Shown: positions 14,905 through 22,600 of the stretch, in pieces
How positions within the stretch are numbered: position 1 is the first letter of the stretch
Layout of the letters: every line of letters starts with the position of its first letter
Origin: Prevotellaceae bacterium UBA1743
GTDB taxonomy: Bacteria > Bacteroidota > Bacteroidia > Bacteroidales > Bacteroidaceae
NCBI GenBank assembly: GCA_002314945.1
Contig: DCHV01000062.1
Location: 1-22,773 of the forward strand
Reading direction: 5' to 3'
Length of the DNA: 22,773 nt
Made by a program: the position numbers and the translations under genes
Notes under the pieces: model-generated
Told to the model about the DNA's origin: nothing
What the model saw: the letters and a program-made list of their open reading frames with translations, nothing else
Database searches by the model: none

Positions 14905-16068
14905 CAAACGGCGGATGAATGAATCTGCCACCTGTCTTGCTTCGGCATCACATGCTAAATAATCATCCAGGTTGAGATTCTCTTGGTGTGCCATTTTTTG
15001 GAGTGTTTGTTCGATAATGTTGGCCATTTCCAGGAAGGGACAGCGTTCTTGTCTGAAAGCCAGGTTGACCACCTCGTTGGCCGCGTTGACGATACAAGCC
15101 GCATTACCTCCCATGCGTATGGCTTCGTATGCCATCTGCAAGCAACGGAACTTGTTCAAGTCGGGACGTTCGAAGGTCAAATCCTTCATATCCCACCAAT
15201 CGATGCGCGGGAAAGTGCTTTCCAAGCGTTCGGGATACGACAGGGCTAATTGGATAGGCACGCGCATATCGGGCGCTCCCAATTGAGCTTTCACGGCACC
15301 ATCCTGGAATTGCACGGCGCTATGTACGATGCTCTGTGGATGTACCACCACCTGTATCTGAGCCGGTTCGACATCGAACAGCCAACGGGCTTCTATCACT
15401 TCGAAACCCTTGTTCATCATGCTGGCACTATCGATGGTGATTTTTGCTCCCATATCCCAGTTGGGATGCTTCAGCGCCATGGCAGGAGTCACGTCTTTCA
15501 GTTGGGAAGGGGTGAAGGTGCGGAAAGGTCCTCCGCTTGCAGTAAGAATGATTTTCTCGATAGGGCTCTGCTCGCCCATCAACGACTGGAAGATGGCACT
15601 GTGTTCGCTATCCACGGGCAGGATGGGTACTCGGTACTCCATACATTTCCGAGTGACCAGTTCGCCTGCGACCACCAACGTCTCCTTGTTGGCCAGCGCT
15701 ATTGGTTTTCCTGCTTCGATGGCACTCAGAGTAGGACGCAAGCCAGCAAAGCCCACCAATGCAGTAAGTACTACATCGACAGGTTCCATTTGTACCACCT
15801 GACACAAGGCATCCGCTCCTGCATATACCTGAATGGGTTCATCGGCAAGGGCTTCACGTACATATTCGTAGCGTGATTCGTCGGCGATGACTACAGCCGA
15901 AGGGCGATACTTTTTTGCTTGGGTGATGAGTAGGTCGGCTTGGCTGTGTGCCGTCAATACGTACGCCTCGAATAGGTCGGGATGTTCCTCGATGACCTGT
16001 AGTGTCTGGGTGCCTATGCTGCCCGTCGAACCTAATATGCAGATTTTCTTCTTTTTCTTTATGTCCAT
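14902..16068 (-). CDS. dxr: 1-Deoxy-D-xylulose 5-phosphate reductoisomerase
   Basis: Dxr makes 2-C-methyl-D-erythritol 4-phosphate using NADPH, the first committed step of the MEP isoprenoid pathway. The 388-residue protein has the NADPH loop GSTGSIGTQTL (13-23) and ALANKETLV (124-132). The metal and substrate motif is PVDSEHSAIFQ (151-161, Asp153 and Glu155), followed by ASGGPFR (177-183) and NWDMGAKITIDSASMMNKG (203-221), with Glu226 as the expected third metal ligand. The ATG at 16068 follows a TTG in the same frame at 16080; ATG is preferred because the family starts close to the nucleotide loop. It is the known target of fosmidomycin. Confidence 0.97.
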   Translation of the reverse strand: MDIKKKKKICILGSTGSIGTQTLQVIEEHPDLFEAYVLTAHSQADLLITQAKKYRPSAVVIADESRYEYVREALADEPIQVYAGADALCQVVQMEPVDVVLTALVGFAGLRPTLSAIEAGKPIALANKETLVVAGELVTRKCMEYRVPILPVDSEHSAIFQSLMGEQSPIEKIILTASGGPFRTFTPSQLKDVTPAMALKHPNWDMGAKITIDSASMMNKGFEVIEARWLFDVEPAQIQVVVHPQSIVHSAVQFQDGAVKAQLGAPDMRVPIQLALSYPERLESTFPRIDWWDMKDLTFERPDLNKFRCLQMAYEAIRMGGNAACIVNAANEVVNLAFRQERCPFLEMANIIEQTLQKMAHQENLNLDDYLACDAEARQVADSFIRRL

Positions 16069-16093
16069 TGTCTTAATCAATTGCAGGGATTAC

Positions 16094-16606
16094 TCATTTC
16101 AGATCGAGCAAGCCCTCGGGTAGTTCCATTGTGATGATGCGTCGCTGGTGATCCACCTCGCGTATGAAGTCCTCGGCAGCAGGAATGAGGATATCTCCGA
16201 TGGAGAACAATACATTGGGCGTGCTGTCATCCACGTGCTCTATTACTCCCAAATCGCCAGCTTGTGTATCTATGACACGGAATCCAGTGAAGTATCGCCA
16301 TGTATAGGAGTCCTCCTCCGAGGGTTCCGGTGTCAGGCCATAGGGGAAATACACCTCCGCTCCACACAGTTCGCTTACTGAATCGGCATCGTCATACCGC
16401 TGAAACTTGAGCAGAGCCACCGTGTCACTACGGAAACGGTATTCCTCCAGAAAGAAGGGTACCAGTATTCCATCTATTCTCAGGACAAGGTATTCTGCCT
16501 CGGCACGATCCCATACATCGTCGGTGAAGGTCATCGATATCTCTCCGCGCACACCATGCACGCGCGTGAGATTCCCGATCTTGTAAACACTGGCTTCTTC
16601 TATCAT
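16094..16606 (-). CDS. rimM: 16S rRNA processing protein RimM
   Basis: RimM assists maturation of the 30S head, binding ribosomal protein S19. The 170-residue protein has the expected N-terminal beta-barrel start (KIGNLTRVHGVRGEISM, 9-25) and a C-terminal PRC-barrel-type half (TGFRVIDTQAGDLGVIEHV, then ILIPAAEDFIREVD). The length is normal for the family. Its ATG overlaps the murA stop as ATGA, so the two are translationally linked. In many other bacteria rimM lies with trmD and rpsP; here it sits in the murA-dxr cluster. Confidence 0.95.
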   Translation of the reverse strand: MIEEASVYKIGNLTRVHGVRGEISMTFTDDVWDRAEAEYLVLRIDGILVPFFLEEYRFRSDTVALLKFQRYDDADSVSELCGAEVYFPYGLTPEPSEEDSYTWRYFTGFRVIDTQAGDLGVIEHVDDSTPNVLFSIGDILIPAAEDFIREVDHQRRIITMELPEGLLDLK

Positions 16607-17910
16607 CTTACTCGGGTGATACGGGCGCCCAATGCATTCAGACGTCCTTCGATATTCTGGTAACCTCGGTCGATTTGTCCGATATTGTCTATCTGGCTCG
16701 TTCCATCGGCACTCATGGCAGCAATCAGCATGGCGATACCGGCACGGATGTCAGGGCTTGTCATGCGGCGTGCCTTCAGTTGTATCTGATGATCATGTCC
16801 CACTACCACGGCACGATGGGGGTCGCACAGGATAATCTGAGCCCCCATGTCGATGAGTTTATCTACAAAGAAGAGACGGCTTTCGAACATCTTTTGATGG
16901 ATGAGTACCGAGCCCTTTGCCTGTGTGCTCACGACAAGCAAGACACTCAGAAGGTCGGGAGTAAGTCCTGGCCATGGTGCATCAGAGATCGTCATGAACG
17001 AACCATCGATGAAGGATTCTATCTCGTAGTGCTCCTGTCGAGGGATGTAGATATCGTCATCCTCCTGTTGTATTTCTATTCCTAAGCGACGGTATGTGTC
17101 GGGGATGATGCCTAATTGATCGTAACGCACATTCTTTATGCGGATGCCATCGCCCACCATGGCTCCCATACCGATGAACGAACCCACCTCGATCATATCA
17201 GGCAGGATGGTGTGGGTGGTGCCGTGCAATTCCTCCACCCCCTGAATGGTGAGCAGATTGCTGGCAATGCCACTGATGCGTGCTCCCATTCGGTTGAGCA
17301 TGTGACACAGTTGCTGAATATAGGGCTCACATGCCGCATTGTATATCGTAGTGGTTCCCTTGGCCAGTACGGCAGCCATGATGATGTTGGCCGTACCTGT
17401 TACCGAAGCTTCATCCAGTAGCATATAAGCTCCCTCCAACTTCTCGGCGGTGATGGTGAAGACGGCTTTCCTGTCGTCGTATTGGAAGTTGGCACCCAAC
17501 TTCTGAATACCCTGGAAATGCGTATCCAGACGCCTGCGTCCTATCTTGTCACCACCTGGCTTGGCCACTACGGCTCTTCCGAAACGCGACACCAAAGGGC
17601 CGATGAGCATCACGCTGCCTCTCAGTTGTGAACAGCATCCCAGGAAGGCTTCGGATTCCAGATAGTCGAGGTTCACTTGCTCGGTTTGGAACGTGTAGTC
17701 GCCTGGTGCATTGAAGGTGACCTTTACGCCCATGTCCGAGAGCAGACGAATCTGATTACTCACATCCACAATATCGGGGATGTTCTGTATGCGTACCTCT
17801 TCGCTTGTCAGAAGTGTAGCGCACAGCACCTGCAGAGCCTCGTTCTTGGCTCCCTGTGGCGTGATGTCACCTTTCAGCCGGTATCCTCCGTCTATGATAA
17901 AAGATCCCAT
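16603..17910 (-). CDS. murA: UDP-N-acetylglucosamine 1-carboxyvinyltransferase, Asp-type
   Basis: MurA transfers enolpyruvate from PEP to UDP-GlcNAc, the first committed step of peptidoglycan synthesis. The 435-residue protein has the conserved KNEAL (Lys22, Asn23), LRGSVMLIGPLVSRFG (96-111), and the loop PGGDKIGRRRLDTH (118-131). Asp121 replaces the Cys found at this place in E. coli (Cys115). In other bacteria the natural Cys-to-Asp change leaves the enzyme active but prevents fosfomycin from forming its covalent adduct. The C-terminal motif TSPDIRAG and HIDRGY-like IGQIDRGYQNIEGRL are intact. It starts at ATG 17910, 12 bases after the DUF4290 stop. Confidence 0.97.
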   Translation of the reverse strand: MGSFIIDGGYRLKGDITPQGAKNEALQVLCATLLTSEEVRIQNIPDIVDVSNQIRLLSDMGVKVTFNAPGDYTFQTEQVNLDYLESEAFLGCCSQLRGSVMLIGPLVSRFGRAVVAKPGGDKIGRRRLDTHFQGIQKLGANFQYDDRKAVFTITAEKLEGAYMLLDEASVTGTANIIMAAVLAKGTTTIYNAACEPYIQQLCHMLNRMGARISGIASNLLTIQGVEELHGTTHTILPDMIEVGSFIGMGAMVGDGIRIKNVRYDQLGIIPDTYRRLGIEIQQEDDDIYIPRQEHYEIESFIDGSFMTISDAPWPGLTPDLLSVLLVVSTQAKGSVLIHQKMFESRLFFVDKLIDMGAQIILCDPHRAVVVGHDHQIQLKARRMTSPDIRAGIAMLIAAMSADGTSQIDNIGQIDRGYQNIEGRLNALGARITRVR

Positions 17911-17922
17911 ATACAGCGATTG

Positions 17923-18510
17923 TTATTTTTTCTTCTTCTTGCTCCGAGGCACAGGCGAAGGGTTGTTAGTTACAGGTCCGAAGCGGAAGGTTGAGAGATC
18001 CAGACTAATGTCTCCGTCAGTGTATCTTTCGATGTCCTTGGCGATGAGCTCCTCGTCCATGGCATCACGATTCCAGTCGAATAAGTCTTGCTTCATCTGG
18101 TTGGCAGTCATCTGTATCAGCGCATCACGTTCCTCTCCTTCGGGAAGCTCGGTGGCATAGTGCAGGCACTCTTCCACCAGATACCCGTAGTGCTTGCGGC
18201 GGATGTGTTTCATGGGGTATGGAAGCGGTTGTGGGTGTTCCGTGGCCTGTTCCTCGGGGAAGATTTCCACGGGATAGTCGATATCCAACTTGTAATTGGA
18301 GATTTTGGCCAAGTGATTCCATAATCGTATCTCGAAGTCGTCCTGATTCTCCTGCGTGTGCAGAATCCGTCCCATGGTAGCAATGATGCTATGGGCACAT
18401 CGTGTGCGCTCTTCTTTGTCGGGCAGGGCAACGGCTTTGTCCACCATATCCTGAATGGCACGTCCGTATTCGGGCATTATCAACTGATCTCTCTGTGTGT
18501 TGTATCGCAT
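17923..18510 (-). CDS. DUF4290 domain protein
   Basis: The 195-residue protein starts MRYNTQRDQLIMPEYGR and has the Asn/Gln/acidic-rich pattern of DUF4290, a Bacteroidetes-restricted family of unknown function. I see mostly helical segments, no signal peptide and no membrane segment. A conserved-looking HYGYLVEECLHYA (107-119) lies in the middle. The C-terminus is a basic tail of five Lys (SKKKKK), which could bind RNA or DNA, though this is only inference. Its ATG directly follows the tsaB stop (TAA-ATG), and murA begins 12 bases later, so it is cotranscribed and probably coupled with tsaB. Confidence 0.9.
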   Translation of the reverse strand: MRYNTQRDQLIMPEYGRAIQDMVDKAVALPDKEERTRCAHSIIATMGRILHTQENQDDFEIRLWNHLAKISNYKLDIDYPVEIFPEEQATEHPQPLPYPMKHIRRKHYGYLVEECLHYATELPEGEERDALIQMTANQMKQDLFDWNRDAMDEELIAKDIERYTDGDISLDLSTFRFGPVTNNPSPVPRSKKKKK

Positions 18511-19203
18511 TTACAAAAGTTTTTTCGACTGGGTTGCTACAAATTCTTTTAGATAGTACGGCTCGAAATAAGCCACATCCTCGTACTTGCCGAGGGCTAC
18601 GGCTCGTTCTGCCAGAGGCATCATGTGGCGAGCCAAGGGATGGATGTCGGGCAGGAAACGGGCATTGGGATGCTGGATGCACTCCTTGCATTTCAGCGCT
18701 CCGTTGCCGAAGAACCATACGGGCCCCTTTTCCAGGTATTCCTGATAGGTGTCGGCATCCACGATGTCTGCCTGAGTGGGTCGTACCTCTTTCAAACTAC
18801 GGTCATAGACGGCTGCATACACCTCCATGCGTCGTGCATCGATCATGGGTATCAGCAAGGCATTTTCCTCTATTTCTTCGTGATAGAGCAAGGGAGATAC
18901 GCATAGTAGTTGCAGGGTGGGGATGGCAATGAGGGGTACATTGCGTCCGTAGCAGACACCCTTGGCCATCGATACCCCGATGCGAAGACCTGTATAACTT
19001 CCCGGGCCTTGACTTACTGCCACAGCATCCAAGGGGATGGCATGGCTCTCGGCAAAGGAGAGGGCTTCGTCCACGAACACACCGCATGAGACGGCATGGC
19101 TGGGACCTTCCATGTCTTCCCGATGATACAGCAAGGAAGCGTCCTGGCTCAGTGCTACGGAACACACTTTCGTGCTGGTCTCAATATGTAAAATACATGA
19201 CAT
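18511..19203 (-). CDS. tsaB: tRNA t6A synthesis protein TsaB
   Basis: TsaB is the scaffold partner of TsaD in making N6-threonylcarbamoyl-adenosine at position 37 of ANN-decoding tRNAs. The 230-residue protein begins ILHIETSTKVCSVAL and has the signature SQGPGSYTGLRIGVSMAKG (64-82), typical of the ASKHA-fold TsaB/TsaD group. Being short and lacking the TsaD metal-binding HxxxH, it is TsaB rather than TsaD. It is the first gene of the long reverse operon; its start at 19203 lies 27 bases from a -7 box (19237-19230). The gene is complete and looks normal. Confidence 0.95.
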   Translation of the reverse strand: MSCILHIETSTKVCSVALSQDASLLYHREDMEGPSHAVSCGVFVDEALSFAESHAIPLDAVAVSQGPGSYTGLRIGVSMAKGVCYGRNVPLIAIPTLQLLCVSPLLYHEEIEENALLIPMIDARRMEVYAAVYDRSLKEVRPTQADIVDADTYQEYLEKGPVWFFGNGALKCKECIQHPNARFLPDIHPLARHMMPLAERAVALGKYEDVAYFEPYYLKEFVATQSKKLL

Positions 19204-19229
19204 CGGATTTTTCTTCTACAAATTCGGCA

Positions 19230-19237
19230 CAAAATTA
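19230..19237 (-). promoter_or_regulatory. -7 box for the tsaB-menE operon
   Basis: Reading the minus strand, TAATTTTG (then TGCCG) matches TAnnTTTG exactly. It ends 26 bases before the tsaB ATG. No clear -33 TTTG is seen. This is the only -7 match I found upstream of the first gene, so it probably drives the fourteen-gene operon. Confidence 0.6.
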
Positions 19238-19259
19238 CAATTTTCTGCTTTTATTTCCG

Positions 19260-19267
19260 TACTTTTG
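19260..19267 (+). promoter_or_regulatory. -7 box for the yicC operon
   Basis: TACTTTTG followed by CC matches TAnnTTTG, 25 bases before the yicC ATG at 19293. The upstream -33 element is poor. It lies back to back with the tsaB box, so the 89-base gap is a compact divergent promoter region. Confidence 0.65.
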
Positions 19268-19292
19268 CCTGAAAATTGTTGCAAATAAGCGT

Positions 19293-20168
19293 ATGATACA
19301 ATCTATGACGGGGTATGGCAAGGCATCTGCCGTATTCCATGACAAGAAGATTACAGCGGAAATCAAGTCGCTCAATAGTAAGTCACTCGACCTTTCCACT
19401 CGTTTGGCACCCCTGTATCGGGAGAAGGAAATGGACCTCCGCTCGATGATTACCACTGCCTTGGAACGTGGCAAGGTGGAGTTCAATCTCTGGATAGAGA
19501 AGGAGGAGACACAGGCCATCGTTCCCATCAATGCCTCCATTGTGGAGACCTATCATCGGCAGATGCTGGCCTTGTCGAAGGAGTATGGAATTCCCGAACC
19601 AGATGATTGGTGGCACACCCTGATGCGTATGCCCGACGTACTTACCCGTAGCGAGGTGGAGAATCTCACAGAGGAGGAGTGGATCGTGGCTCGCGGAGTG
19701 GCAGAGGCAGCCATCCGCCAACTGGTAGAATTCCGTATTCAGGAAGGAACTGCCCTACAACGCAAGTTCCAGGAGAAACTCGATAATATCGCTACTCTTA
19801 TGGCCAGCATCGAACCATACGAGAAATCTCGCACAGAGAAGATTCGTCAACGGCTTCTGGACGCTCTCCAGAATATTCCCGAGGTGGAGTATGACAAGAA
19901 TCGCCTGGAGCAGGAGATGATATACTATATCGAGAAATTGGACATCAGCGAGGAAAAACAACGTCTGGCCAACCATCTCCAGTATTTCCGTCAGACGATG
20001 GAGGAGGGACACGGACAAGGCAAGAAACTGGGCTTCATCGCTCAGGAAATGGGACGCGAAATCAACACCACGGGAAGTAAGAGCAACCAAGCTGAGATGC
20101 AGAATATCGTGGTGAAGATGAAGGATGAGCTGGAACAGATCAAGGAACAGGTGTTGAACGTAATGTAG
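19293..20168 (+). CDS. yicC: YicC family endoribonuclease
   Basis: Members of the YicC family have been shown in Escherichia coli to be endoribonucleases; whether this one acts the same way is inferred. The 291-residue protein starts MIQSMTGYGKA, the family's typical start, and has the conserved N-terminal block with SLNSKSLDLSTRLAP (26-40). A central helical part follows (EEWIVARGVAEAAIRQLVEF). The C-terminal DUF1732 part has GKKLGFIAQEMGREINTTGS and SNQAEMQNIVVKMKDELEQI. The much longer frame upstream to 19086 crosses tsaB and is not credible. It is the first gene of the forward operon, with gmk 13 bases after the stop. Confidence 0.95.
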   Translation: MIQSMTGYGKASAVFHDKKITAEIKSLNSKSLDLSTRLAPLYREKEMDLRSMITTALERGKVEFNLWIEKEETQAIVPINASIVETYHRQMLALSKEYGIPEPDDWWHTLMRMPDVLTRSEVENLTEEEWIVARGVAEAAIRQLVEFRIQEGTALQRKFQEKLDNIATLMASIEPYEKSRTEKIRQRLLDALQNIPEVEYDKNRLEQEMIYYIEKLDISEEKQRLANHLQYFRQTMEEGHGQGKKLGFIAQEMGREINTTGSKSNQAEMQNIVVKMKDELEQIKEQVLNVM

Positions 20169-20174
20169 AGGAGG
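20169..20174 (+). promoter_or_regulatory. Strong Shine-Dalgarno deciding the gmk start
   Basis: A perfect AGGAGG lies directly after the yicC stop. Seven bases separate it from ATG 20182 and only four from ATG 20179, so the second ATG is favoured. Such strong sites are uncommon in this window. Confidence 0.6.
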
Positions 20175-20181
20175 ATAGATG

Positions 20182-20748
20182 ATGAAGACAGGAAAACTGC
20201 TGATATTCTCGGCTCCCAGTGGAAGCGGGAAAAGTACTATCGTACAATGGCTGATGACACATCCCGAACTGAATCTTGCTTTCAGCATCAGCGCGACAAG
20301 CCGTCCTCCACGCGGCAAGGAACGTGATGGAGTGGAGTATTTCTTCCTTTCCCCCGAAGAGTTCCGCCAGCGTATCGCCAATGGTGAGTTTCTCGAATAT
20401 GAGGAAGTCTATACCGACCGATTCTATGGCACACTCAAGGCACAGGTGGAACGCCAACTTGAGGCAGGGCAGAATGTCATCTTCGATGTGGATGTCAATG
20501 GTGGATGCAACATCAAGCAGTTCTATGGACAGCGCGCACTCAGCCTTTTCATACAACCTCCTTCCTTGGAGGAACTCAAACGTCGTCTCGTGGAGCGTGG
20601 CACGGATTCCGCGGATCAGATTGTCAAGCGGATGGCACGCGCTGAGTACGAGTTGCAACAGGCACCACGCTTTGATCGGGTGGTGGTGAATGATGATCTT
20701 CAGCGCGCCGAGGAAGAGACTTTGGCTCTGGTAAAAGCTTTCCTGTGA
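20182..20748 (+). CDS. gmk: Guanylate kinase
   Basis: Gmk converts GMP to GDP with ATP. The 188-residue protein has the ATP loop APSGSGKST (11-19), the GMP-binding SATSRPPRGKERDGVEYFF (38-55), FLEYEEVYTDRFYGT in the lid part, and DVDVNGGCNIK in the core. Length is normal. Two adjacent ATG codons precede MKTGKLL; the spacing from AGGAGG favours the second (20182), the first adding only one Met. Its TGA stop overlaps the GTG start of nadD. Confidence 0.96.
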   Translation: MKTGKLLIFSAPSGSGKSTIVQWLMTHPELNLAFSISATSRPPRGKERDGVEYFFLSPEEFRQRIANGEFLEYEEVYTDRFYGTLKAQVERQLEAGQNVIFDVDVNGGCNIKQFYGQRALSLFIQPPSLEELKRRLVERGTDSADQIVKRMARAEYELQQAPRFDRVVVNDDLQRAEEETLALVKAFL

Positions 20749-21338
20749 AACGTCGCACGGGCATATACGGCGGTACGTTCGATCCCATTCATACGGGACA
20801 TGTGCAACTTGGGGAGGCACTCCTTTCATCAGACCTTCTCGATGAGTTGTGGTATATGGTTTCCCCGCAGAATCCTTTCAAGGTGGGATGTCGTCTCTTG
20901 GATGATGACGCTCGTATCAGATTGGCACGCCTGGCAATACAGGAGAATGAACGTCTGCATGTGAGCGATTTCGAGTTTCATCTGCCTCGACCCTCGTACA
21001 TGTTACATACGCTTCAGAATCTCGAACAGACCTTCCCCGACCGTGAGTTCCTGCTTGTGATAGGAGCCGACAACTGGCAACGGTTTCCACGATGGTATCA
21101 TCACGAGGAGATTCTCTCGCATTATCGCATTATCATCTTCCCCCGTCCTGGGTGCACTATCCAGGAGCCTCTTGCGCCCGGGGTACAGGTGGCGTGCACT
21201 CCCCTGCTCGATATCAGCAGCACCGAAATACGACATCGCATACATAGTGATAGCACCTACAGCGGTCAGGGTTTGCCTCCTGCCGTATGGGAAGAAATCA
21301 GGAACAAAGGATATTATATACACGATGAACAAGATTAG
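20745..21338 (+). CDS. nadD: Nicotinate-mononucleotide adenylyltransferase
   Basis: NadD adenylylates nicotinate mononucleotide to nicotinic acid adenine dinucleotide in NAD synthesis. The 197-residue protein has GGTFDPIHTGH (9-19), the nucleotidyl-transferase phosphate motif with His16 and His19, and the second motif ISSTEIR (157-163). GADNWQRFPRWYHHEEIL (107-124) is the usual substrate-binding stretch. It starts with GTG 20745, which overlaps the gmk stop as GTGA; no ATG lies nearby in this frame before the GGTFDP motif. Its last 14 bases overlap the ispF start, so the three genes gmk-nadD-ispF are translationally linked. Confidence 0.95.
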   Translation: MKRRTGIYGGTFDPIHTGHVQLGEALLSSDLLDELWYMVSPQNPFKVGCRLLDDDARIRLARLAIQENERLHVSDFEFHLPRPSYMLHTLQNLEQTFPDREFLLVIGADNWQRFPRWYHHEEILSHYRIIIFPRPGCTIQEPLAPGVQVACTPLLDISSTEIRHRIHSDSTYSGQGLPPAVWEEIRNKGYYIHDEQD

Positions 21339-21810
21339 AGTAGGATTTGGTTTCGACGTCCATCAGCTCGTAGCCGACCGCCCATTGTGGTTGGGCGGAA
21401 TCAGGTTGGAGCACGAAATGGGACTTTTGGGACATAGTGATGCGGATGTGCTCATCCATGCCATCTGTGATGCGTTGTTGGGTGCCGCCAATATGCGTGA
21501 CATAGGTTATCATTTTCCCGACAATAGCGAGAAGTACCACAATATCGACAGCAAGATACTCCTGTCCGAGACAATCCGTCTGATAGCGGAACGAGGATAT
21601 AGCGTAGGCAATATCGATGCTACCGTGTGCGCTGAACGCCCCAAGCTGAAAGCACACATCCCTGCCATGCAGCAATGTCTCGCCCAGGTCATGCACGTTG
21701 ATGTCGATGATGTCAGTATCAAGGCTACCACGACCGAACGCCTTGGCTTCACAGGACGCGAGGAAGGCATCTCGGCATACGCCACTGTGTTGATTTACAA
21801 GGAGGATTGA
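21325..21810 (+). CDS. ispF: 2-C-Methyl-D-erythritol 2,4-cyclodiphosphate synthase
   Basis: IspF cyclises CDP-ME 2-phosphate to MEcPP in the MEP isoprenoid pathway. The 161-residue protein has all signatures: GFGFDVHQL with zinc ligands Asp11 and His13, GHSDADVLIHAICDALLGA with His45 as the third ligand, FPDNSEKYH, CAERPKLKAHI, and the C-terminal TTTERLGFTGREEGISAYA. Start ATG 21325 lies inside the nadD end. IspF is a trimer in the family. It belongs to the same pathway as Dxr, whose gene is in the divergent operon. Confidence 0.97.
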   Translation: MNKIRVGFGFDVHQLVADRPLWLGGIRLEHEMGLLGHSDADVLIHAICDALLGAANMRDIGYHFPDNSEKYHNIDSKILLSETIRLIAERGYSVGNIDATVCAERPKLKAHIPAMQQCLAQVMHVDVDDVSIKATTTERLGFTGREEGISAYATVLIYKED

Positions 21811-21815
21811 GGTAA

Positions 21816-22586
21816 ATGCATTTGAATAAAAACTGTATGAATAGGTGCCTCGTAGTAATGCTCATCTTGGTCGTCACGTTCCCATTGTCGGCACGTCGGC
21901 GACAAACAATCGTGGGAGTGGCTGATTTGTGTGAGAATGAACGCACCTCAGCAGGGTTGAGTTATATCCTTGCCTTGGAACAGGCAGGTTACATCCCAGT
22001 CGTCCTTCCTCGTTCGTTGTCCGAGCAATCCGTGAAGCAAGTCTTCCGCCATCTCGATGCGTTGCTCTTGATGGGAGGAGAGGATGTCGAACCGTGGCGT
22101 TATGGTGCACAGCCATCTCCTCGACTTGGAGGAACCAATGCTCAGCGCGATTCCTTGGAATACGTGTTGCTCAGCGAGGCTTCCAGACGTCGCATCCCTA
22201 TCATGGGCGTATGCCGTGGAATACAGATGATCAACGTATTCTTCGGAGGTACGCTCTATCAGGATCTGCCTTCGGAATATCCTGTGCAGGAGATTCATCA
22301 CGCACAGGGTGCTGCAGAAGCTCACAGAATAGATATTCTGCCAGGTTCGTTGCTTCACGACGCATTATCCGCCGATACAATCTGGGTGAATTCCACCCAT
22401 CATCAAGCTGTGCGTGATCTCGCTCCCGGCTTCACGGTTACAGCCAAGGCTCAGGATGGGGTAGTGGAAGCAATCGAAAATCCCCGGTTACGTGTTGCAG
22501 CGGTACAGTTCCATCCCGAGGCGCTTATTCGCAACGGAAAAACTCAATTCCTCGGCATCTTCCGTCGATTCCTATCCGGAAAGTAG
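21816..22586 (+). CDS. Exported peptidase C26 / glutamine amidotransferase-like hydrolase
   Basis: The 256-residue protein has a class I glutamine amidotransferase fold of the peptidase C26 (gamma-glutamyl-gamma-aminobutyrate hydrolase) type. The nucleophile is Cys133 in MGVCRGIQMINVFFGG, the His-Glu pair is His233 and Glu235 in VQFHPEAL, and LLLMGGEDVEPWRYG (83-97) is the usual oxyanion segment. Unlike the cytoplasmic PuuD, the N-terminus reads as a signal peptide (MNRCLVVMLILVVTFPLSA), so the enzyme is probably periplasmic. The substrate is unknown: a gamma-glutamyl compound or a peptidoglycan-derived peptide are possibilities. A GGAGG at 21801-21805 and GAGG nearer support ATG 21816; ATG 21837 is an alternative that keeps the whole signal peptide. 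It follows ispF by five bases. Confidence 0.88.
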   Translation: MHLNKNCMNRCLVVMLILVVTFPLSARRRQTIVGVADLCENERTSAGLSYILALEQAGYIPVVLPRSLSEQSVKQVFRHLDALLLMGGEDVEPWRYGAQPSPRLGGTNAQRDSLEYVLLSEASRRRIPIMGVCRGIQMINVFFGGTLYQDLPSEYPVQEIHHAQGAAEAHRIDILPGSLLHDALSADTIWVNSTHHQAVRDLAPGFTVTAKAQDGVVEAIENPRLRVAAVQFHPEALIRNGKTQFLGIFRRFLSGK

Positions 22587-22600
22587 AGCGAGTTTTCTCC

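Noticed and set aside
19086..19292. N-terminal extension of YicC
   Set aside because: It crosses tsaB and the promoter region; MIQSMTGYGKA at 19293 is the typical family start.
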